9,393 nucleotides of DNA. It comes from Verrucomicrobiota bacterium. Its GTDB lineage: Bacteria > Verrucomicrobiota > Verrucomicrobiia > Limisphaerales > DSYF01. The notes beneath the pieces are model-generated. The model had not been told where the DNA came from. It worked only from the letters and a program-made list of their open reading frames with translations, and did not search any database. The stretch spans positions 1 through 9,393 of the forward strand of contig JALOTU010000274.1 in NCBI GenBank assembly GCA_025457725.1. Reading direction: 5' to 3'. Below, one piece after another: positions 1-5,382 of the stretch; within the stretch, counting starts at the first letter, position 1; the number at the start of each line of letters is the position of its first letter. A program made the position numbers and the translations under genes.

Positions 1-274
1 ATTTCAGATTGGCGGGGCACTTGGCCTTGTTCGCCCGGCGCAACTTCAGCGTGAGCATCGAGCGCGTTTCCCCGGCCGAGCCGCGCGCAATGTAGAGAAA
101 CGCAAGCAACTCATTGGTCGTGCCGCGCTCGAAGCCCTCGGCGATGTTGTTGTACACGGAGAGCGCGGCGCGGTCCAGTTGGTCGCGAAAGCCGCGGGTG
201 GCTTGGAAGGCGTCGTTCTCCAGCAGTTCCTCGGTCAGTTCATACAGTTCGGCGGCGGTCTGCCACACGGGCAC
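1..274 (-). CDS. S23/IVS-type four-helix-bundle protein, 3' end beyond the window
   Basis: The minus strand from about 289 down to 1 reads as a protein of the four-helix-bundle family related to 23S rRNA intervening-sequence (S23) proteins. Visible family signatures are QRFEDVPVWQTA at the N-terminus, then FRDQLDRAALSVYNNIAEGF, ERGTTNELLAFLYIARGSAG and ETRSM. Family members are usually about 110-130 aa small helical bundles. They are associated with rRNA intervening sequences, and the Avd accessory protein of diversity-generating retroelements is a relative; the function of stand-alone copies is unknown. The natural ATG (298-296) is followed by ACC and then an in-frame TAG (292-290). Translation would therefore need GTG at 274 or 268, losing about eight residues, or the gene is dead. 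The coordinates given use GTG 274. The reading frame is open to the left edge, and its last visible residues (PANLK) enter a heptamer-type repeat. Family identity is confident; functionality is not. Confidence 0.72.
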   Translation of the reverse strand, partial: MPVWQTAAELYELTEELLENDAFQATRGFRDQLDRAALSVYNNIAEGFERGTTNELLAFLYIARGSAGETRSMLTLKLRRANKAKCPANLK

Positions 275-305
275 GTCCTCGAAGCGTTGCTAGGTCATCA
301 CATGT

Positions 306-333
306 GGGATTTGAGATTGGAGATTTCAGATTT
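306..333. repeat. Heptanucleotide tandem repeat, four units
   Basis: Four consecutive 7-base units are visible on the plus strand: gggattt, gagattg, gagattt, cagattt. The same type of sequence (attt, cagattg) begins the window at 1-11, so the 10-mer atttcagatt occurs at both 1-10 and 323-332 in the same orientation. The array lies between the ATG of the S23-type ORF and the truncated end of the cas3-like fragment. Because the unit is 7 bases, every reading frame through it is cycled, which gives peptides of the NLKS/QISN type. It resembles short tandem heptamer repeats known from other bacteria, but I cannot assign it to a named family. Confidence 0.65.
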
Positions 334-500
334 CAAAACAGTCCGACCAGCTCCGCCTCTTCTGCAAGGCCGAACGGGCTGGCAAAGCACTTCATGAGGC
401 GGGCGACATTGCGGAGGTGGTCCCGGAGCAACTGCCAGCGGAGGATGTCTGGATCGGGCGGGCCGTCAGATCGCGTGGCCGTATGGGCGTAGTAGGTCAC
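333..500 (-). pseudogene. Truncated N-terminus of a Cas3 / Cas3'' HD nuclease
   Basis: From a GTG at 500 the minus strand encodes 55 residues that read like the opening of type I CRISPR Cas3 HD domains. It begins VTYYAHTATRSDG, continues with RWQLLRDHLRNVARL, and ends with FASPFGLAEEAELVGLF followed by TGA. In intact Cas3 proteins the YAH histidine near the start and a Leu-x-x-His-Leu helix precede a Gly-Leu-x-His-Asp-Leu-Gly-Lys motif holding the metal-binding His-Asp pair. Here the frame ends right after GLF, exactly where His-Asp should follow, and enters the heptamer repeat. Intact Cas3 is several hundred residues, so this fragment lacks the catalytic centre and the helicase. No cas1, cas2, Cascade genes or repeat-spacer array are present in the window. 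I read it as a remnant of a type I CRISPR-Cas locus. The call rests on remembered family pattern over only 55 residues; a fortuitous ORF is possible but unlikely given the co-linear motifs. Confidence 0.62.
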
Positions 501-632
501 CTTTGGGGAAGTCGCGAGTGGCCCCGCGTTGCCCGTGTTCCCGGCCTGTGTTTCCCGATGACCCGTTTTCACACCGCATCTTTAACATGAGCGGTAGGTC
601 AAATACGGTCCAACCAAATCTTTCCTCAAACT

Positions 633-1598
633 TCATTTCCTCCCACAGCACTTCTTGAATTTCCTGCCGCTGCCGCAGGGACAGGGGTCGTTGCGGCCCA
701 CTTTCGGCGGCGCGATGTAAGGTTTTTCGCCAGAGGCAATCCTCTGCGCAAAATCCTCGTCACTTTGGCCCATCAGCAATTCATCCTCCGCCATCTCCCT
801 TGCCCACGATGTAAAATGCGGTTCCTCATCGCGGAAGCACAGCCAGCCGGAGCATTCGGCCACGACGTCTATGGGGGCATTTCTTCCGCAAAACAGGCTG
901 AACTTCGTCACGCCTTCCGGCAGTGGGTATTTCCTTGTCTTGGGTGAGTCCAGTTCGTTCAGCGACTCCGCACCCACGATCGAAGGGTCCACCAGATCCT
1001 CGTCGAATGCCCGCCGTGCCTCAGGCAAAAGTTCGGCGGCCCCGAAGTCCAGAATGGCGCAAACCAGGGCGGCCCAGACAAACCCGTTGCCAGGTTTGGG
1101 CAGGGTGCTGAACAGCCGGCGGAGTTCCTCAATCACCGCATCGCGCGAACGCTCGCCCCAGCCGTGCTGGACCAGCAGTCCATCGATGGCCTGGCCACGG
1201 ACGATTTCGTTGACCGATTCGTCGTGCGCCAACCGAAGCAACGGCTCGGGGTCGCCGCCGCAGACGGAAACCAGCACGGCAGCACCATTCTCCGTGACCA
1301 TGTCCCCGGTCAGATCAAGGGCGGTCTCGCCGGGCAGCGAAAAGAAACGCCAGAAACTATCAAGCGCACGGGCTTCGCGAAACTCGGCCAGCAAAAGAAT
1401 GGCAAAATGTTGCAGGCAATTCATGGGATCCTCGAGCACGCGGCCGGGATCGGCGGTGACGCGGTCAATGACGGCGATCAACTCGGGCGTGATGGCCTCG
1501 CGCTGCTCCCGCGCGGCACGCAACGCCGCTTCATAGGGAGCAAAGTCGCCATTGTCCGGCAGGCGCTGAAGTTGGTGGAGGATCTCGGGAATGGTCAT
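633..1598 (-). CDS. DUF1186-like protein with C-terminal SEC-C zinc motif
   Basis: This 321-aa protein has a helical, HEAT-like body resembling DUF1186: TPELIAVIDRV, LLLAEFREARAL, FFSLPGE, DMVTENGAAVLVSVCGGD, FVWAALVCAILD and AFDEDLVDPSIVG. It closes with a textbook SEC-C motif at residues 300-318 (VGRNDPCPCGSGRKFKKCC), with cysteines at 306, 308, 317 and 318 in the CxCx8CC pattern. In SecA this motif binds Zn2+ and contacts SecB and the ribosome; in stand-alone proteins its partner is usually unknown. No signal peptide or membrane segment is seen, so it is presumably cytoplasmic. The region around residues 215-255 departs from the family pattern as I know it and looks lineage-specific. The ATG at 1598 opens directly into the conserved N-terminus, but no Shine-Dalgarno is visible. 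It is the last gene of a probable three-gene minus-strand run, 31 bases after the YkgJ-like gene. The specific role is unknown. Confidence 0.88.
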   Translation of the reverse strand: MTIPEILHQLQRLPDNGDFAPYEAALRAAREQREAITPELIAVIDRVTADPGRVLEDPMNCLQHFAILLLAEFREARALDSFWRFFSLPGETALDLTGDMVTENGAAVLVSVCGGDPEPLLRLAHDESVNEIVRGQAIDGLLVQHGWGERSRDAVIEELRRLFSTLPKPGNGFVWAALVCAILDFGAAELLPEARRAFDEDLVDPSIVGAESLNELDSPKTRKYPLPEGVTKFSLFCGRNAPIDVVAECSGWLCFRDEEPHFTSWAREMAEDELLMGQSDEDFAQRIASGEKPYIAPPKVGRNDPCPCGSGRKFKKCCGRK

Positions 1599-1629
1599 GG
1601 AGAAACGATCAGTTTTCGCTTTTCGGAGG

Positions 1630-2019
1630 TCAACAAAACCGCCGCAGTTCGACGTCCCTCCCGGTCGCCTCCCGGACGCGGCGACGCCACTCGGCCTCGC
1701 TGAGTTCGCGCGGAATCGCCCGGCACGATTTCTCGGCCCCGGGGAAGTTCCACAGGTTCGGGAAATCGCGGCATTGCTGGGGTTTCACGGGCTGGACGGC
1801 ACAGTTGTCGCCGTCGAGAAAAACACATTCGCCATTGGGCTTCTCCTGCAGCGACAACCCCCGTCGATCGGATCGCAGCCGGGTGTAGCGCTGGATGAAG
1901 TCGTGCTCGGGCAGTTCCTTGAACGATGCCAGGCGGGAGATCTCGGGATCGGTCAGTCTCACCTGTCCGGGCCAGCGGCAGCAGGCGGTGCAGCGCTGGC
2001 ATTCCAGAAAGATCGGCAT
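1630..2019 (-). CDS. YkgJ-family cysteine-cluster protein (CxxCxxCC domain)
   Basis: This 129-aa protein belongs to the putative zinc- or iron-chelating CxxCxxCC family (YkgJ / UPF0153-like). The N-terminal cluster is at residues 7-14 (CQRCTACC). Further cysteines lie at 65 (GECVFLD), 73 (NCAVQ), 83 (PQQCRDFP), 99 and the last residue, 129. The spaced order C-x2-C-x2-CC ... C ... C ... Pro-x-x-C-Arg-x-Phe-Pro is the family hallmark and implies coordination of a metal or cluster. Biochemical function is not established for most members. No membrane segment or export signal is visible, so a cytoplasmic location is likely. The ATG at 2019 lies only six residues before the first cysteine, which fits family members. 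The gap is 56 bases from the upstream 711-aa gene and 31 bases to the downstream SEC-C gene, suggesting one transcript. No ribosome-binding site is evident. Confidence 0.88.
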   Translation of the reverse strand: MPIFLECQRCTACCRWPGQVRLTDPEISRLASFKELPEHDFIQRYTRLRSDRRGLSLQEKPNGECVFLDGDNCAVQPVKPQQCRDFPNLWNFPGAEKSCRAIPRELSEAEWRRRVREATGRDVELRRFC

Positions 2020-2075
2020 TCACAAGGCGCCCGGCCTGGCCCGGACCGGTCAGGACGGGCGATGATCGTCGGGGA

Positions 2076-4211
2076 CTATTGGGCCGGCGCGTTCGTGGGG
2101 ACGACTGCGGGCACCTCGGCGGGCACTGCGTTGGTGGTCGCCTCGACGGCGGGTTTCCGCCAGAAATAATGGCCTCTCTGTTTGCGGTCCACGCGCACCC
2201 ACACCGCCGCCGCGGCCAGCAGCAGAATGAACACATACAAGCCCCAGGGCCGTCCCTTTTCCGCAAACGGATCATCGAGCGAGCGCTGGGAGTTTTCCGG
2301 CATCTGGGGCAGTTGCGTCAATGCGGCGCCGAAGGGTGTGTTGATGCGGGCCCGGGTGTTGATCGCCCAGCCGTTCGCATCCAGCAGGGGACCGAGGTTG
2401 CGACGGCGGAGTTTAAGCCAGGCGATGACCATTGAAGGCAGCGAGATCAGCAGGATGATGCCGACGAAGACCAGGGGAATCTGCCACCACGAGAGATTCA
2501 TCACACCGGTGGCCAGCCCGGCAATGGCGGCTCCAATGGCGCCCACAGCCACGCCGAGGGCGGCCACCGTTCCCACATCGATTTTCTTGGGCTCGGCCGG
2601 CTTGGCCTTGTCGGCCGTGGTCGCGGCGGTCGCCGCGGAAGCAAGCTTCTTGTCGGCGGCAGCATCGGCGGCGGCGGCGCGCTTGGCCACCAGTTCCTCG
2701 ATCATCCGCAACAGCTTTTTGTAGGGACTCCAGAACGCCTCCCGCAGGCTGATCGGGTTGGCCACCACCTTCACTATGGTCGCGTCCCAATCCTGGCCCT
2801 TGCGGTCGTAGAACACGCCGTTGCGCCCGACCATTAGATTGTCGGAATCGCCATTGGTGAAGGCGGCGACGATCGTTCGCTTGGGCATCCCGGGACGCGA
2901 ACAATCGCAGTAGGCCAGGTAGATGCCGGCGAGTCCGGCCAGCGTGGCATGCTTGCTGGCATCCACAACATCGACGCATAAATGGCACGTGCGGGCGTCC
3001 AGGTAGAGGGATCCGGATTGGAACACGGCGCCGCGGCGACCGTAGAATTCGGCAAAGCTGACATAGTTGGTCAGCAGCTTGACCAGATCCCGTTGGAAGC
3101 GGACCAATTGTTCGACGGCGACAATCTGCGCGTATTCCGGGGCCAGCGCCGCGTCCTGGGCGATCAGTTCCTCAATGCGCGCTTTCGCATCGCCGGACAG
3201 GAGTTCCCGAACGCGCGCCACACCGAGCTTTTCGACCCCGGTGCCCGGCTTGGATGAAAGCCATGCGGCGTAGGGCGCCAGTTTGGCCTGCAAGGCGGCC
3301 CAGTCCGACTCGCTGAGACTTGTCTTGCCGGCACCCAGCAGCGGCGTCACGGCCTGGCTGGCCAGATTCCCCACGGCGCCCGCCCACGCAGGATTCAATC
3401 CTTCGGTCAACGGCAGGGGTTTGTTGGGCTCGACGCGAGCCAGCGGGAATCCGGCGACCTCCTTCGCGGTAATGGTAAGGTCCTGCGCTGCGATGGCGAG
3501 GTATTCGGCTTCCTGCCGGTTCACCGCCGCCATGGCGCGCGAATCAAACGCCGCCAGGCGCCCACGCGCAAAGTAATCATCCACCTTGGCCTTGACCGCC
3601 TGAACGGCAGCGTGTGCCGCGGCGGTGTTCTCGCCCGCGGGCAATACCGCCTTGTCGGCCTCGCCCTGCTTGTGCCAGTCGACAAACGCCTGAGCCTCGG
3701 CGAGGAACTTGTTCAAGGTCTCCTGGTTGACACCGGGTTTGCCGCTCCGATCCGTCACGCCACCCAGCGCGGTCACGATGTCGGCAATCGCCTGCTTGGT
3801 CCCGTCATCCTCCGCATCGCCCGCAGGCACAATCCCGTCGCCATTGAGCCGGGTTTTGGTGAAGTCCTTGACCATGGCCTCGACATCGGCGAGGCCGATG
3901 GATTGGGCGTCCTTCTTGCCGAGATTGGACAGGATGCGTTGGGCGCCCTTGCGAATGCCTTCGTCCTTGATAGCCGCCAGGGCCACCGAATCGCCCCCCT
4001 TCAGCAAACTCTCCAGGTCGACGAACGCCTTGCGCGACCATTGAATGGCGGCAATCAACTCGGGAGGACGAATCCGCCCATCCTTGTCCGTGTCCACGAA
4101 ATCAAGCGTCCGCGGATCAAACTCAATCCCCCGGGTCGGCATGGCGAGCGCCACCCAGAGCTTGAGGTCCAGTTGTTCGAGATTGGCGATGTCCGATCCG
4201 CTGCGGATCAT
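2076..4211 (-). CDS. Large EF-hand-containing membrane protein of unknown function
   Basis: This 711-aa protein has a canonical EF-hand loop at residues 40-51 (DTDKDGRIRPPE), with D/D/D/G/I/E at loop positions 1, 3, 5, 6, 8 and 12. Degenerate EF-like stretches lie near 122-132 (LNGDGIVPAGD) and 154-165 (DRSGKPGVNQET). A long soluble middle follows. Its most distinctive block is at about 400-500 (SLYLDARTCHLCVDVVD, AGIYLAYCD, AAFTNGDSDNLMVGRNGVFY, DRKGQDWDATIVKVVANPIS, REAFWSPYKKL), which looks like a conserved domain of unassigned function. After an Ala/Lys-rich linker (505-543) come predicted membrane spans near 547-570, 574-598 and 656-674, then a short Pro/Ala tail. There is no N-terminal signal peptide, so the large N-terminal part is probably cytoplasmic. 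The ATG at 4211 is preceded by a weak AGG. It is the first gene of the probable minus-strand run. Ca2+ binding is inferred from the motif; no catalytic role can be named. Confidence 0.85.
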   Translation of the reverse strand: MIRSGSDIANLEQLDLKLWVALAMPTRGIEFDPRTLDFVDTDKDGRIRPPELIAAIQWSRKAFVDLESLLKGGDSVALAAIKDEGIRKGAQRILSNLGKKDAQSIGLADVEAMVKDFTKTRLNGDGIVPAGDAEDDGTKQAIADIVTALGGVTDRSGKPGVNQETLNKFLAEAQAFVDWHKQGEADKAVLPAGENTAAAHAAVQAVKAKVDDYFARGRLAAFDSRAMAAVNRQEAEYLAIAAQDLTITAKEVAGFPLARVEPNKPLPLTEGLNPAWAGAVGNLASQAVTPLLGAGKTSLSESDWAALQAKLAPYAAWLSSKPGTGVEKLGVARVRELLSGDAKARIEELIAQDAALAPEYAQIVAVEQLVRFQRDLVKLLTNYVSFAEFYGRRGAVFQSGSLYLDARTCHLCVDVVDASKHATLAGLAGIYLAYCDCSRPGMPKRTIVAAFTNGDSDNLMVGRNGVFYDRKGQDWDATIVKVVANPISLREAFWSPYKKLLRMIEELVAKRAAAADAAADKKLASAATAATTADKAKPAEPKKIDVGTVAALGVAVGAIGAAIAGLATGVMNLSWWQIPLVFVGIILLISLPSMVIAWLKLRRRNLGPLLDANGWAINTRARINTPFGAALTQLPQMPENSQRSLDDPFAEKGRPWGLYVFILLLAAAAVWVRVDRKQRGHYFWRKPAVEATTNAVPAEVPAVVPTNAPAQ

Positions 4212-4270
4212 GACCTGGTCAACCCCGCCGCAACGGAAGAATCGGAAGCCGTGCTTGGGCGAAACAGTGG

Positions 4271-4299
4271 AGTGTAGTCACGCCCACAGCTCTTGACCA
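4271..4299 (-). promoter_or_regulatory. Possible sigma70-type promoter for the EF-hand membrane gene run
   Basis: On the minus strand TGGTCA (4299-4294) and TACACT (4276-4271) are separated by 17 bases. Each matches its consensus at four of six positions, and the pair lies about 60 bases upstream of the ATG at 4211. The -35 element overlaps a 5-base inverted repeat (GCTCT, 4289-4293; AGAGC, 4299-4303), which could be a small operator. In a high-GC sequence this is only a weak candidate. Confidence 0.3.
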
Positions 4300-4420
4300 G
4301 AGCAATCGGACCCGGGCAGCAGTTCACTGGTTGGGGGGCTTGGCGTTCACGCTGCTTCAACCGTCGGACTCATGATGCGGCTAAAAACATCCGGAAACAA
4401 TCCCATTACCGGTTGTTGAA

Positions 4421-4436
4421 GCGACCCGAAGGTCGC
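4421..4436 (-). terminator. UUCG-capped hairpin downstream of the cupin gene
   Basis: On the minus strand the sequence reads GCGACC-TTCG-GGTCGC: a perfect 6-bp GC-rich stem closed by a C(UUCG)G tetraloop, the unusually stable class of RNA tetraloop. It begins 48 bases after the cupin stop codon at 4485. No T-run follows, so it is not a classical intrinsic terminator. It may be a 3'-end-protecting hairpin or a Rho-associated element. Because the stem is symmetric, the plus strand also folds, but with a CGAA loop. Confidence 0.45.
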
Positions 4437-4484
4437 GCCCCAACGCGAAATGAGAACCGCTGGCCCCGGGACGTCTGCGGACGG

Positions 4485-4916
4485 CTAAATCAACGGGTGC
4501 CGCTGAATATCGGCCGGGTCGAACCGGGTGGGGGAAAACTCAATCGCCACGCCGCCCTCAAGGATCCGGAAGGCATGCGCCACGCCCGGCTGAATGACCA
4601 CCAGGTCGCCGGCGTGCACGAGCAGTTGCGCCAGTTCCCCGGTGTCCATGGCCTGCCCAACCACCTCCAATTCGCCCCGCGTCACGTACATGTGCTCGAT
4701 CTTTCTGAGGTGAACATGATTGCCGCGCACAGCACCCTTCTTGAGTTCCAACGCCGCAATATAATGGATGGGCAGCGCGCCATCGTGGAATTGCGCCAGT
4801 TCACCCTGCGGCAACAGCAATCGCTTTAACGCGGGCAGCTCCGGACCTCCGCCTGTTGTCAGAGCCGGCAGCGTTCGCAGCTGGAGTCGGCCGGAAAAGA
4901 AGCTGGCTTCGCTCAT
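4485..4916 (-). CDS. Single-domain cupin protein
   Basis: This 143-aa protein from ATG 4916 has a cupin core. Motif 1 is GNHVHLRKIEHMYVTRGELE, with the two metal-type histidines and the glutamate in the HxHx4E order. Motif 2 is GDLVVIQPGVAHAF, with the conserved Pro-Gly and third histidine. These four side chains normally form the metal site of the beta-barrel. The segment after motif 2 (GGVAIEFSPTRFDPADIQ) continues the barrel. Cupins of this size include small-molecule isomerases, dioxygenases and sugar-nucleotide epimerase-like proteins; the sequence here does not let me choose. An upstream in-frame ATG at 4949 would add 11 residues (MDGRALAPSKT) that look non-homologous, so the shorter start is preferred. 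No ribosome-binding site is evident at either. The gene stands alone: it is divergent from corA and well separated from the downstream gene run. Confidence 0.85.
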   Translation of the reverse strand: MSEASFFSGRLQLRTLPALTTGGGPELPALKRLLLPQGELAQFHDGALPIHYIAALELKKGAVRGNHVHLRKIEHMYVTRGELEVVGQAMDTGELAQLLVHAGDLVVIQPGVAHAFRILEGGVAIEFSPTRFDPADIQRHPLI

Positions 4917-5382
4917 GGTCTTTGACGGTGCCAGAGCCCGGCCATCCATTCAACTCCGCACACGCAAGCCGGGCGAGGGACACACATCCAAACACTGCCC
5001 CCGATTCCTGCTTGGCCGGAACGTGGGATATCCCGGACCGCAGCAAGCCACGATAATCCGAAACGTCCGCCATTGCGGAAAAGCGAGCGTCATTGATGGT
5101 CGGAGGTCCCTGCGCCCCCGGAGGATGGCGCGCTCCGGTTCCGGGGTTCAAGGCGCGGAAGAAGCCTTGGCCGTAAGTATGCAGTAAGGAACAGGAGGAA
5201 TCAGAGACTGGGCTGGAGCATTCAGTGAATCGGGATGAACCGCACACGCTCACCATTCAGTGAGTGCTCGGGTGGATTCTGAAGAGGCATTTTGATTTTG
5301 TCGAGGCAGCCCCACCCGCACGCCCGAAACTACTCGCCTCGGCGCGGTTTTCCACGTTTCCTGTCCCAACCCAATTGGCATC
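4917..5382. other. Divergent intergenic region with a 10-base direct repeat
   Basis: The 466 bases between the cupin and corA start codons hold no ORF with recognisable family features. The clearest structure is the direct repeat cattcagtga at 5219-5228 and 5254-5263 (35-base period), within about 165 bases of the corA start. The first copy sits in the near-palindrome ATTCA-g-TGAAT (5220-5230). The second is part of CTCAC-cattca-GTGAG (about 5250-5265). Such spacing could suit binding of a regulator, but no protein can be named. The 5' untranslated regions and promoters of both flanking genes must lie here. I see no convincing -35/-10 pair, tRNA or riboswitch fold. Confidence 0.4.

Noticed and set aside
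501..572. Extension of the cas3-like fragment to ATG 572
   Set aside because: The 24 added residues (Thr/Gly/Asn/Arg-rich) do not resemble Cas3; the GTG at 500 begins right at the conserved TYYAH start.
1..632. CRISPR repeat-spacer array next to the cas3 remnant
   Set aside because: The only repeats are 7-base units in tandem without spacers; nothing with 25-40-base direct repeats is present.
871..1536. Long plus-strand open frame of 221 codons
   Set aside because: It lies wholly opposite the DUF1186/SEC-C gene; its Ser/Arg-rich composition is the usual antisense shadow of high-GC coding sequence, with no family features.
1591..2275. Open frames of about 190-225 codons on both strands over the YkgJ-like gene and the end of the 711-aa gene
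   Set aside because: They overlap two genes with clear motifs, and their Arg/Pro/Gly-rich translations show no domain pattern.
3612..4277. 221-codon plus-strand open frame
   Set aside because: Antisense to the EF-hand region of the 711-aa gene, whose reading frame carries the recognisable motif.
4340..4425. Possible tRNA, suggested by an anticodon-like ggactcatgatg context and flanking complementary arms
   Set aside because: No T-arm (GGTTCRA-type), no 3' acceptor pairing at tRNA distance, and the flanking arms span only 8 bases.
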